Part shown: in pieces, positions 7,038-14,956 of the stretch
Position numbering within the stretch: position 1 is the stretch's first letter
Layout of the letters: every line of letters begins with the position of its first letter
From: Oscillospiraceae bacterium
Lineage (GTDB): Bacteria > Bacillota > Clostridia > Oscillospirales > Ruminococcaceae
Length of the DNA stretch: 33,328 nt
Assembly: GCA_017848125.1 (NCBI GenBank)
Contig: JAGAJY010000140.1
Coordinates: 1-33,328 of the forward strand
Reading direction: 5' to 3'
The notes under the pieces: model-generated
What the model was told of the DNA's origin: nothing
Seen by the model: only the letters and a program-made list of their open reading frames with translations
Databases searched by the model: none
Position numbers and translations under genes: made by a program

Positions 7038-8837
7038 TCACCTTTCATTTTCAGCTTGCCTGCCGTTTTCGGCCGAGATACGGGCAGCAGGCTTTCTCGG
7101 CAGAGTAATGGTAATGGTTGTACCCTCACCCTCCTTTGTTTTTATTGTAAGCCCGTACTGTTCGCCGTGATACATTTTTATTCTCTTGTTAACATTGGTA
7201 AGACCGATACTCTTTCCCGAAGATGTATCGTTATGCCTGAGCTTTGCTTCAAGCTCGGCAAGCTTGGTATCGTTCATACCGACACCGTTGTCGTTAACGT
7301 CAATAATAACATTTTCTCCGCTGTAATAAACTCTTATATCTATCCTGCCGTTTATTTTGCAGCTTTCTATGCCGTGAACAAAGGCATTCTCAACTACAGG
7401 CTGGATAACAAGGGGCAGTATCATATAATCCTTTGATACCTCGGAATAAATACTGTAGGAAACTCTGTCCCCGAATCTTGCGGACTGCAGCTCCAGATAG
7501 CCGTTTGTAAATTCAAGCTCAGACCTGAGAGTTACCTCGCCGTCCTTAAATTCAAGGCATCGTCTCATAAACTTGCCCAGCTTCTTTACAAGGTCTGCGG
7601 TTTCCTTGTCGTTGTTGCAGAACGCTTTCATTCGTATGGTTTCAAGAGTATTGTACAGAAAGTGCGGATTTATCTGGCTGGCAAGAGCCTTGAACTCCGC
7701 TTCCATCTGAATGAATTTGAACTCCTCATTCTGCAGCTTTGCCTGATAAACATCGTTCATCATAGTCTGCATACTGTTTATCATAAGCTCAAGGTCGGTA
7801 TACAGCTGGGCTATTTCATCATTGCCCTCGTCGCTTATCTCAACATCGAAATCTCCTCCCGCAACAGCGTGCATTTTCTCGCTGAGGAAGGTTATTCTTC
7901 GTGAAAATACGCTGGTGAACAGAACGATTATAAGCAGTGACAGGATAAAGAACAGGCTGAAATATCCTCCGTAGATTATGGTGTATCTGTTAAGCTCTAT
8001 ATCCGCCACGCCCGAAGGGATAAGCAGTATTATCTGAAAGCTTTCGCCGTATGTAAATGATTCGGTCACCACATTGCCTTTAAAGCCCAGAAGTCCCTCT
8101 TTAAGAAGCGTTCTTCCTCTGCTCAGAGGAATTGATTCGTCAAACTCTATCTTTCCGCCTACGGTAACTCCATCATAATTGCTGAAAAAAACATCGCCCT
8201 CTCCCACGCACAGAATGCTTTTTATATCCCCCTGTGAATCCATTCTGTTGAGACGGCTGTCAGACACCATGGCCGACGCAACTCCCACAACACGGTTTCC
8301 CGATTTAACAGCCTTGCTGCAGCCGAGATACCATTTTTTATCAGTCTGATTAAAAATAACGCTCCAGATAAAATCATTGCTGTTCAGTCTCGCATCTTTG
8401 TACCATTCCTGCGCCCGTATCTGTTCATCTGCATACATATAGTCATTATTATAAAGAAAGCTTTCCCTTTCCATATATACCTTTATGCTGTCAAGCTGAG
8501 GAAATGACCTTACATATTTCTGATGAGGTCCTCTGCCGTAATATTTGTAATATTCTCCGCTGCTGTCATAGTCATTTTCAAGAAAGGCTATGACCTCATC
8601 ATCTGCTGTAAAGGAATCCATATACGCTTCCGTAACATCTACAAGGTTCATTATAGTATTTCTGTAGCTGTCAGCCTTGGTGTTTGCGGTGCTGACGAGC
8701 TTATCCGCAACCGCCGAGCGCATATTAACCAGAAGAATAACGCTTGCCGCAAAAAGAGGCAGGATAACAACAAGAAACATTATCAGTATCTGATTCCTGA
8801 TAGAGCTGTTTTTTAAACTTACAAGCTTTATTTCCAA
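7038..8837 (-). CDS. YesM-type membrane sensor histidine kinase
   Basis: This is the 599-residue sensor partner of the YesN-like regulator. Helix 1 (about residues 14-37) and helix 2 (about 290-315) flank an extracytoplasmic Cache-like sensor region of about 250 residues. A HAMP segment (KMHAVAGGDFDVEISDEGNDE), the His_kinase signature with SQINPHFLYNTLETIRMKAF, and an ATPase domain with DVNDNGVGMND follow. I choose TTG 8837, preceded by AGGAAGG 6 bases away. Two in-frame ATGs further upstream lie outside the expected transcript: one overlaps the TATAAT box (8866-8871) and the other (8930) lies beyond the -35. The ligand is not predictable. Confidence 0.9.
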   Translation of the reverse strand: MEIKLVSLKNSSIRNQILIMFLVVILPLFAASVILLVNMRSAVADKLVSTANTKADSYRNTIMNLVDVTEAYMDSFTADDEVIAFLENDYDSSGEYYKYYGRGPHQKYVRSFPQLDSIKVYMERESFLYNNDYMYADEQIRAQEWYKDARLNSNDFIWSVIFNQTDKKWYLGCSKAVKSGNRVVGVASAMVSDSRLNRMDSQGDIKSILCVGEGDVFFSNYDGVTVGGKIEFDESIPLSRGRTLLKEGLLGFKGNVVTESFTYGESFQIILLIPSGVADIELNRYTIIYGGYFSLFFILSLLIIVLFTSVFSRRITFLSEKMHAVAGGDFDVEISDEGNDEIAQLYTDLELMINSMQTMMNDVYQAKLQNEEFKFIQMEAEFKALASQINPHFLYNTLETIRMKAFCNNDKETADLVKKLGKFMRRCLEFKDGEVTLRSELEFTNGYLELQSARFGDRVSYSIYSEVSKDYMILPLVIQPVVENAFVHGIESCKINGRIDIRVYYSGENVIIDVNDNGVGMNDTKLAELEAKLRHNDTSSGKSIGLTNVNKRIKMYHGEQYGLTIKTKEGEGTTITITLPRKPAARISAENGRQAENER

Positions 8838-8865
8838 TACCGCCCTTCCTGCGAAATATACATTC

Positions 8866-8894
8866 ATTATACCATAATCCTCTTTTTTTTTCAA
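8866..8894 (-). promoter_or_regulatory. Promoter of the yesM-yesN-like operon
   Basis: On the minus strand, TTGAAA (8889-8894) is separated by 17 bp from a perfect TATAAT (8866-8871). The predicted start near 8859 excludes the upstream ATG codons and decides in favour of the TTG start at 8837. Confidence 0.75.
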
Positions 8895-8941
8895 TAGCCG
8901 AAGATGAAAAAAGTTAACATCTGGTGACATTTCTGCAATGA

Positions 8942-8970
8942 TTGACAGGATAAATGCAATAGTGTATAAT
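8942..8970 (+). promoter_or_regulatory. Perfect-consensus sigma-A promoter of the metallophosphoesterase gene
   Basis: TTGACA (8942-8947) and TATAAT (8965-8970) are both perfect consensus boxes with the ideal 17-bp spacing. The ATG at 9000 is 30 bases further on, with AAGGAG 7 bases before it. The promoter is divergent from the kinase promoter 48 bp away. Confidence 0.85.
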
Positions 8971-8999
8971 TAAAGTATATATTTTCAAGGAGCACAGCT

Positions 9000-9839
9000 A
9001 TGAAAAAAGAAAAACCGAAGAAAAAAAGCCTGTTTTTACGAGTGCTTGTCTGCCTTATGATAATATTTGTCTTACTGGCAGTAATGAGCTTTCCGCTGAA
9101 AACAGTTCATTACAGTATTCCAACCAATGAAGTCACTGAGCCTGTAAGGATCATACAGGTGTCAGACCTGCACAGCTCATGGTACGGCAAGGAAATGAAT
9201 ACTCTGATAAACGCAGTCAGAAAAGAAGCACCTGACGCAGTTGTGCTCACAGGTGATATTTACGATGATATTGTCAATAATGACAATACACGGACTTTTC
9301 TGAAAGCCGTATCAGCCGAATACCCCTGTTTTTATATTTCGGGAAATCACGAGCTGAGAAGAAACGGCTGGAAAACCTACAGAGAAGAAGCAAAGTCCAT
9401 GGGCATAACCGTCCTTGAGGGAGAAAATGCGGATTTTATGGGAATAACTCTCTGCGGTGCTTCCGAAACAGGCGACGGCAGACTCACCTTTGATGAAAGC
9501 GTGGAAAAATGCGCCGAAAATGCAGACGACGGTTTTAATGTGCTTCTGGCGCACTATCCCGAAAATATAGATTTCTACCGTTCCTTCGGGAAATTTGACC
9601 TTATCCTGTCGGGTCACGCTCACGGCGGACAATGGCGTGTCCCCTTTCTGATAAACGGAATATTCTCTCCCGACCAGGGAATATTCCCCGAATATGCAGG
9701 CGGTGAATATAGATTTGACAGCGAAACTATGATAGTCAGCCGTGGACTTGAACGAACCAAAAACCCTGTTCCAAGGATATTCAATAACCCTGAGCTTGTT
9801 GTCATAGACATCATACCTGAAAGCGAGGAAGAGACTTGA
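9000..9839 (+). CDS. Membrane-anchored calcineurin-like metallophosphoesterase (YkuE/YaeI-like)
   Basis: This 279-residue phosphoesterase has a lysine-rich N-terminus and one membrane segment (about 11-32), so the catalytic domain probably faces outside. All metal-binding motifs are present: SDLH (D56, H58), GDIYDD (86-90), GNHE (115-118), H185 in LAHYPEN, and GHAHGGQW (205-212). Relatives in this group act on phosphate esters, sometimes lipid-linked such as UDP-diacylglucosamine or cell-envelope phospholipids; the actual substrate is unknown. Translation starts at ATG 9000 behind AAGGAG. Its stop overlaps the TTG start of the next gene, suggesting coupled expression. Confidence 0.9.
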   Translation: MKKEKPKKKSLFLRVLVCLMIIFVLLAVMSFPLKTVHYSIPTNEVTEPVRIIQVSDLHSSWYGKEMNTLINAVRKEAPDAVVLTGDIYDDIVNNDNTRTFLKAVSAEYPCFYISGNHELRRNGWKTYREEAKSMGITVLEGENADFMGITLCGASETGDGRLTFDESVEKCAENADDGFNVLLAHYPENIDFYRSFGKFDLILSGHAHGGQWRVPFLINGIFSPDQGIFPEYAGGEYRFDSETMIVSRGLERTKNPVPRIFNNPELVVIDIIPESEEET

Positions 9840-10840
9840 ATATTGACCCTGTAAAGATACTGAAAATATCCGCAGGCGCAGCTTTGTCAGCGGCACTGTG
9901 CTACGGGCTTGACCTGCAATATGCGGTATCGGGCGGCATAATCTGCCTGCTTACCATACAGGACACCCGAAAAGAAACCCTCAGCATTACCCTTAAAAGA
10001 CTTGTTACCTTCTGCGTTACAGCACTGCTGTGCCTGTGCATCTTCGGCATAACGGGCTTCGGACTTATACAGCTGGGGCTTGTTCTTGCTCTGCTTCTGA
10101 TTTTCTGCGGACTTGTGGGAATGAACGAGGCAATAGCAATGAACAGCGTTATCGCCACACACTTTTTCGCATCGCAAAGCGTATCTCCCGATATGATACT
10201 CAATGAACTTGCCCTCTTTTCGGCAGGTGCGGGAATGGGTATTCTGCTTAATATCTTTGTTCCGTCAAATGAGGCTAAAATCAGACGGATACAGCGTGAG
10301 ACTGATGAAAGGATACGCAGGATAATAGGAAGAATGTCAATATATATCACCGCTGAGGATAAATCAGATTATACGGGAAGCTGTTTTGAGGAAACAAACC
10401 GACTTCTTGACGAACTCAGGCGTGAAGCAGTAAAATACATCGGAAATGCCTTTGTAAGCGAAAAGGATTATTTCTACAAATATGTGGGAATGAGAATGGA
10501 GCAGTGTATTATCCTTATAAGGATATACACCGATATAAAAAGGCTCAGCATAGTTACCTCCCACGCCAAGCCAATAGCTGATTTTCTTGAAAAGACAAGC
10601 GCCGAATTCAGCGAGATAAACGATGCAGAATCGCTTCTTGCCGAGCTTGACAGGCTCTTTGCCTACTATTCGGAGGAGGAACTCCCCAAAAGCAGAACAG
10701 AGTTTGAAAACCGTGCCCTGCTGTACCACATTCTCTGTGACCTTAAAAGCCTTGTGAGTCTGAAAGCAGATTTTGCCGCAAAGCTCACGGACAGCGAGAA
10801 AAAAAGATATTGGATATATTCACAAAAAAGCATTGACTGA
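9836..10840 (+). CDS. Aromatic acid exporter family protein (ArAE/FUSC type)
   Basis: This 334-residue membrane protein has about five hydrophobic segments in residues 8-155 and a charged, helical cytoplasmic half (about 160-334). The architecture is that of the small Firmicutes aromatic-acid-exporter family (DUF939-like N-terminus with an ArAE C-terminal domain). LLTIQDTRKETL and the glycine-rich LFSAGAGMGILLNIF segment fit the family. The start is TTG 9836, overlapping the preceding stop (TTGA), with GAGGAAGAG just upstream. Transport of aromatic or other organic acids is the family suggestion; no member of this subgroup gives a firm substrate. Confidence 0.82.
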   Translation: MNIDPVKILKISAGAALSAALCYGLDLQYAVSGGIICLLTIQDTRKETLSITLKRLVTFCVTALLCLCIFGITGFGLIQLGLVLALLLIFCGLVGMNEAIAMNSVIATHFFASQSVSPDMILNELALFSAGAGMGILLNIFVPSNEAKIRRIQRETDERIRRIIGRMSIYITAEDKSDYTGSCFEETNRLLDELRREAVKYIGNAFVSEKDYFYKYVGMRMEQCIILIRIYTDIKRLSIVTSHAKPIADFLEKTSAEFSEINDAESLLAELDRLFAYYSEEELPKSRTEFENRALLYHILCDLKSLVSLKADFAAKLTDSEKKRYWIYSQKSID

Positions 10841-10861
10841 TTTTCGATTTTGAGTTATAAT
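10833..10861 (+). promoter_or_regulatory. Promoter of the receiver-symporter-AlkD operon
   Basis: TTGACT (10833-10838) is followed after 17 bp by TATAAT (10856-10861). The -35 box overlaps the stop codon of the preceding exporter-like gene. The receiver gene starts 53 bases downstream of the -10 box. Confidence 0.7.
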
Positions 10862-10914
10862 TATATATGTATAATATTGTCAAAAATAAATTTATATAAA
10901 AGGAGATATTTAAA

Positions 10915-11280
10915 ATGAAAAGAATACTTATCACAGACGATGAACCTATGAACCTTAAGATGACAGAATTTGTCCTTAAAAAGAACGGCTATGAGACTAT
11001 CACCGCTCTTTCAGGTCCTGACTGCGTAAACGCTGTAACCTCACAGGGCGCAGACCTTATCCTCCTCGACCTTTTTATGCCCGATATGGACGGCTTTGAG
11101 ACCTATGAACGTGTAAGAGCCACTGATGCGGGAAAGGATATTCCCGTAATTCTGCTGACAGCGGCAGAGGACAGCGAAACCTTTGACAAAGCAGCCTCCT
11201 GCGGAATATTCGCCTGCGTGGGAAAGCCCTTCAAGCAGCCTGAGCTTCTTGAAAAGATCAAGCTTGCTTTAGGCGAGTAA
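10915..11280 (+). CDS. Stand-alone receiver domain protein (CheY-like, no output domain)
   Basis: The 121-residue protein is a complete receiver domain and nothing else. The acidic pair is D8-D9, the phosphoacceptor D52 sits in LILLDLFMPDMDG, the conserved Thr is in VILLTAAED, and the conserved Lys is in VGKPFKQPE. AAAGGAG precedes the ATG. No histidine kinase is adjacent. A symporter gene begins 28 bases later on the same transcript. It must act by protein-protein contact, as a phosphorelay intermediate or a phosphate sink. Chemotaxis is not suggested, because no motility genes are present. Confidence 0.9.
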   Translation: MKRILITDDEPMNLKMTEFVLKKNGYETITALSGPDCVNAVTSQGADLILLDLFMPDMDGFETYERVRATDAGKDIPVILLTAAEDSETFDKAASCGIFACVGKPFKQPELLEKIKLALGE

Positions 11281-11308
11281 TTTTTACTAAGGAGTAACCG
11301 ACTTATAA

Positions 11309-12685
11309 ATGGAAAGAGAACGTTTAAAATCAAGACTCGGATTTATTATGCTTTCGGCAGGCTGTGCCATAGGAGTAGGCAACATCTGGCGATTCCCCTA
11401 TGTTGTGGGAAATAACGGCGGAGGCATATTTGTACTGTTTTATATCATCTGTCTGCTTATTTTCGGAGTACCTCTGCTGACAATGGAATACTCCATAGGC
11501 AGAGCCTCAGGAAAGAGCATCACCTGCGCTTATGATGAGCTTAAGCCTGACAAGAAAGCCTGGAGCTTTCACGGCACATTCTCCCACATTGCAAGCTATA
11601 TCCTGATGATGTATTACTCGGTAATATCAAGCTGGATGGGCTTTTACTTCTTCAAATATCTGACGGGAACAGGAACTGACGGCACGACCTCAGCTGACTT
11701 CAAGGCAGAGTTTGACACTCTCCTCTCTGACCCTGTTACAATGGGTATTGTCACATTTATTATGATCGCAGCAGGCTTCTTTATCTGCTCAATGGGTCTG
11801 CAAAACGGAGTTGAAAGAATAACTAAGGTCATGATGACCGCTCTTCTCGGTCTTATCGTTATTCTTGCTGTTCATTCGGTAACGCTTCCCGGCGGTGCGG
11901 AAGGAATAAAGTTCTACCTTCTCCCTAACCTTGACCACATTAAGGAACACGGTCTGTTCTCCGTGCTTGTAGCAGCTATGAATCAGTCCTTCTTCACTCT
12001 CAGTCTTGGCTTCGGCTCGATGATGATATTCGGCAGCTATATGGACAAGGAAAAGAATCTTATGGGCGAGTCTATTACTGTTGCAGGGCTTGATACCTTT
12101 GTTGCATTTACAGCAGGCCTTATAATTTTCCCTGCCTGCTTTGCATATAATGTAAACCCCGACAGCGGTCCAAACCTTGTATTCATCACTCTCCCCAATG
12201 TATTCAGCAATATGAACGGCGGACGTATCTGGGGAACTCTTTTCTTCCTGTTTATGACCTTTGCGGCTCTTTCAACACTTATTGCCGTATTTGAACATAT
12301 TATGGCATGCTGTATGGATAAATTCGGCTGGAGCAGAAAAAAAGCTTCTATTATCAATTTCCTTATTATCACCATCGGCTCTGTTCCCTGTGTGCTGGGC
12401 TTCAATGTTCTGAGCTTTGTTCAGCCTCTTGGCGCAGGCTCTACTATCCTTGATTTCGAGGATTTCCTTATCAGCAACCTTGCACTTCCCATCGGAAGCC
12501 TTATCATTCTCCTGTTCTGTACCGTCAAGGGCGGGTGGGGATATAAAAATTTCCTTAAAGAGGCAAACAGCGGAACAGGTATGAAAATGCCCGAAAACAA
12601 ATGGGTACAGCGATATCTGACCTATGTTGTGCCTGTGCTTGTAGTCGTTCTTATTGTTGTAGGTGTTATTGATGTTTTCACCTGA
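11309..12685 (+). CDS. Sodium:neurotransmitter symporter (NSS) family amino-acid transporter
   Basis: This 458-residue inner-membrane transporter belongs to the NSS/SNF family, whose bacterial members (LeuT, MhsT, TnaT) import amino acids with sodium. The helix 1 signature GCAIGVGNIWRFPY followed by GNNGGG marks the unwound substrate and sodium site. Eleven or so hydrophobic helices can be traced, and the length fits the short 11-helix bacterial form. AAGGAG lies 14 bases before the ATG, a longer gap than usual. The preceding gene is a lone receiver domain and the next overlaps its 3' end. The substrate is not predictable beyond a neutral, probably hydrophobic, amino acid. Confidence 0.92.
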   Translation: MERERLKSRLGFIMLSAGCAIGVGNIWRFPYVVGNNGGGIFVLFYIICLLIFGVPLLTMEYSIGRASGKSITCAYDELKPDKKAWSFHGTFSHIASYILMMYYSVISSWMGFYFFKYLTGTGTDGTTSADFKAEFDTLLSDPVTMGIVTFIMIAAGFFICSMGLQNGVERITKVMMTALLGLIVILAVHSVTLPGGAEGIKFYLLPNLDHIKEHGLFSVLVAAMNQSFFTLSLGFGSMMIFGSYMDKEKNLMGESITVAGLDTFVAFTAGLIIFPACFAYNVNPDSGPNLVFITLPNVFSNMNGGRIWGTLFFLFMTFAALSTLIAVFEHIMACCMDKFGWSRKKASIINFLIITIGSVPCVLGFNVLSFVQPLGAGSTILDFEDFLISNLALPIGSLIILLFCTVKGGWGYKNFLKEANSGTGMKMPENKWVQRYLTYVVPVLVVVLIVVGVIDVFT

Positions 12686-13358
12686 TATGAATGACCCGAT
12701 ATTAACAGAACTTTTCAGGCTCAGGGACGAAAAATATCAGGCATTTCAGGCAAGGCTAATTCCGAATATTCCTTCTGAAAGCATAATCGGAGTGAGGACA
12801 CCTGAGCTTCGCAGAATAGCCAAACGTATTTACAGCGAGGGAGCTGATGAATTTCTTTCACAGCTCCCTCATAAATATTTTGAAGAAAACCAGCTCCACG
12901 CATTTATCCTTTCCAATATAAAGGATTTTGACAATTGCATATCTGAAACAGAGCGTTTCCTTCCGTTCATAGATAACTGGGCAACCTGCGATCAGGCTGT
13001 ATTCCCTGTCTTTTCAAAGAACAAGGATAAGCTTCTCCCATACATAGAAAAATGGATAGCCTCCCGACATACATATACAGTCAGATTTGCGGTAAAGCAG
13101 CTTATGCAGTATTACCTTGACGACGCCTTTGATATGAAATATCCCGAAATGATTTCGCAGGTAAAAAGCGACGAATACTATGTAAATATGGTGTGCGCAT
13201 GGTATTTCGCCACCGCTCTTGCAAAGCAGTATGACGCTGTGATACCTTATCTTGAAAGCAAAGCACTGTCCCCTGCTGTACAAAAAATGGCCGTAAAAAA
13301 AGCTGTGGAAAGCTACAGGATATCCGACAAAACGAAAGCATATCTGAAAACGCTGTAA
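12672..13358 (+). CDS. AlkD-like DNA alkylation repair protein
   Basis: This is a HEAT-repeat-type DNA glycosylase-family protein of about 228 residues that in characterised relatives removes bulky or cationic alkylated bases. Family landmarks are KYQAFQARLIPNI, IIGVRTPELRRIAK, the FIDNWATCDQ segment holding the catalytic-region Trp and Asp, and an Arg in HTYTVRFAVKQLM at the position of the family's conserved arginine. The start is uncertain. ATG 12672 has AGGTG 6 bases upstream and overlaps the symporter stop by 14 bases; ATG 12687 is the alternative and lacks a ribosome binding site. Sharing a transcript with a sodium symporter is unusual and looks like chance operon capture. Confidence 0.88.
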   Translation: MFSPDMNDPILTELFRLRDEKYQAFQARLIPNIPSESIIGVRTPELRRIAKRIYSEGADEFLSQLPHKYFEENQLHAFILSNIKDFDNCISETERFLPFIDNWATCDQAVFPVFSKNKDKLLPYIEKWIASRHTYTVRFAVKQLMQYYLDDAFDMKYPEMISQVKSDEYYVNMVCAWYFATALAKQYDAVIPYLESKALSPAVQKMAVKKAVESYRISDKTKAYLKTL

Positions 13359-13363
13359 AATCA

Positions 13364-13404
13364 AACCGCTGATTGACCTTTCACGGTCAATCAGCGGTTA
13401 TTTT
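13364..13404. terminator. Bidirectional terminator between convergent genes
   Basis: A perfect 15-bp stem (13364-13378 with 13385-13399) has a 6-base loop and is followed on the plus strand by ATTTT. On the minus strand the stem is followed by TGATTTTA. It starts 6 bases after the AlkD-like stop and abuts the stop of the convergent zinc-ribbon gene, so it probably serves both. Confidence 0.85.
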
Positions 13405-14858
13405 CAGCCTTGACTAATAATAATCTTATTCACATCAATGGGAATACTTGTGCTTTTTATTCCTATCAAGTCCATATCCGCAGGGGTAAAACCTGCCGCT
13501 GTCACAGCCTCAGCTATTTTGTCATACTCAAAAATAACCATTCCCTCTGCACTGGTGGTTGCCGATACATCAATAACCGTATCATCTATGGTAATGACCA
13601 TAGCCGCAGGAGTGATGTTCGCAGGAGCAGAAGCGGTTGATGTATATTCAGCAATAAACAGAACTCCGCTTGAAAGGATAGACGGACTGATTCCCTGCTC
13701 GGTAAGGGAAATCTCCATAGATATCGTATTGCCCATTGCAACAGCGTGCTCACCCTCAATGGTAATACCGACAGCCAGATCCTCTGCTGTATAGCCTGTA
13801 TCTGAAACAGCAGATGTTTCCGAATTGTCTGTTTCGGAAAGTTCGGTTTCTGATGTTACAGAGCTTTCAGTTCCGCTTATATCGGAAACAGACGCACCTG
13901 TTTCGCTGACATCAGATGATACCGCAGATTCTGTAACGCTTTCCTCTGAGGAAACAACAGTCGTTTCGCTGGGTACAGCCGTCTCGGAAACTGTCTCCTC
14001 ACTCTGAACGGCAACTGTCTCGGTAGAAAACACGCTTGCATCTGTCACAGTAGTGACCTCTGCAGGAACTGCTATGTTGTTGCTGCTCTGATTCATAAAG
14101 AACACAGCACCGCCTGCCGCCGCAACGAGAACTATAGCTATAACAGCAATAAGCACACCCTTGGATTTTTTCTTGGGCTTCTCAGATGATGCGTCCCAGT
14201 TTATAGACACACTGTTGACATCATTTGTTGCATTGCTTACGCTCTTTAACGAGCCCTGCTGAACAGTATGTGCACTGCCAGTCTCCGGATTATCCGTTTT
14301 TTTCACAGGTTCGGAAGCTTCGGAATCCTTGACAGGCTCAGACTTGGGAGCTTCTGCCTTAACCGTTTCCGCCTTAGGAATGTCGGTATTTATAGGCTTT
14401 ACCTTAGGCAGCTCCATATCCGCAGGCTTGACCTCGGGAAGCTCGGTCTTTTCGGATTCAGTCTTTTTCTCTGTACCTGTTTCAGTCTTTATTTCACCGT
14501 TTTTTTCCGTATCCGATTTCTCTTTTTTATCCTCTGTTTTAGCAGGTGCATCGGAAGAAATATCCTTTTTATCGTCGGATACGTCCTTATCCACGTCATC
14601 AATTTTCTTGATATCGGGAATATCTTCAAGAATGTTTTCCGCAGCCATTTCAAGCACAGCTGCCTGCTCCTCGGGAGTAAGCTCGGCAGATGCTATTTCG
14701 GGAAGACCCTCAACATCGGCAGAAACAGTTTCGGTATTATACTCCTTAACCTTGCCCTCTTCATAATTTAAAGTAAGTTCAAGGACAGGAGTTCCGCAAT
14801 GCGGACAGAATTTGCTTGTTTCAAAAAGCTCACCGCCGCAGTTAGTACAAAATGCCAT
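13404..14858 (-). CDS. Zinc-ribbon membrane protein with repeat region, Ser/Thr/Glu-rich stalk and outer domain
   Basis: I do not recognise a specific family beyond the zinc ribbon. The 484-residue protein begins with a four-cysteine ribbon (C4, C7, C18, C21). An acidic, lysine-rich stretch (45-190) includes four tandem 10-residue units at 139-178 with a conserved Pro-Lys/Glu core. A basic KPKKKSK motif precedes a single membrane helix at about 234-254. Outside follows a Ser/Thr/Glu/Val-rich stalk (about 258-355) and then a compact valine/isoleucine-rich domain (about 360-484). No LPxTG anchor or cleavable signal is visible. I use ATG 14858, six bases past AAAGGG and directly before the ribbon. 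A sensing or scaffold role linking cytoplasm and surface is a guess. Confidence 0.85.
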   Translation of the reverse strand: MAFCTNCGGELFETSKFCPHCGTPVLELTLNYEEGKVKEYNTETVSADVEGLPEIASAELTPEEQAAVLEMAAENILEDIPDIKKIDDVDKDVSDDKKDISSDAPAKTEDKKEKSDTEKNGEIKTETGTEKKTESEKTELPEVKPADMELPKVKPINTDIPKAETVKAEAPKSEPVKDSEASEPVKKTDNPETGSAHTVQQGSLKSVSNATNDVNSVSINWDASSEKPKKKSKGVLIAVIAIVLVAAAGGAVFFMNQSSNNIAVPAEVTTVTDASVFSTETVAVQSEETVSETAVPSETTVVSSEESVTESAVSSDVSETGASVSDISGTESSVTSETELSETDNSETSAVSDTGYTAEDLAVGITIEGEHAVAMGNTISMEISLTEQGISPSILSSGVLFIAEYTSTASAPANITPAAMVITIDDTVIDVSATTSAEGMVIFEYDKIAEAVTAAGFTPADMDLIGIKSTSIPIDVNKIIISQG

Positions 14859-14888
14859 AATTATGCCCTTTCTGTTAAACCACATTAT

Positions 14889-14928
14889 AAAAAATGCTGT
14901 ATAATCACTTATTATAATTATACAGCAT
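14889..14928 (-). terminator. Terminator of the sirtuin-nadC-radical SAM-epimerase operon
   Basis: Two perfect 12-base arms (14894-14905 and 14917-14928) enclose an 11-base AT-rich loop. On the minus strand the stem is followed directly by TTTTTTAT, the classic order for an intrinsic terminator. It lies 28 bases beyond the epimerase stop. Confidence 0.8.
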
Positions 14929-14956
14929 AATTTATTAAATTATCTATTACAGCACA

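Noticed and set aside
13404..14858. Cell-wall-anchored surface protein (LPxTG) reading of the Ser/Thr/Glu-rich protein
   Set aside because: There is no LPxTG motif, no cleavable signal peptide and a zinc ribbon at the N-terminus, so a single-pass membrane protein fits better.
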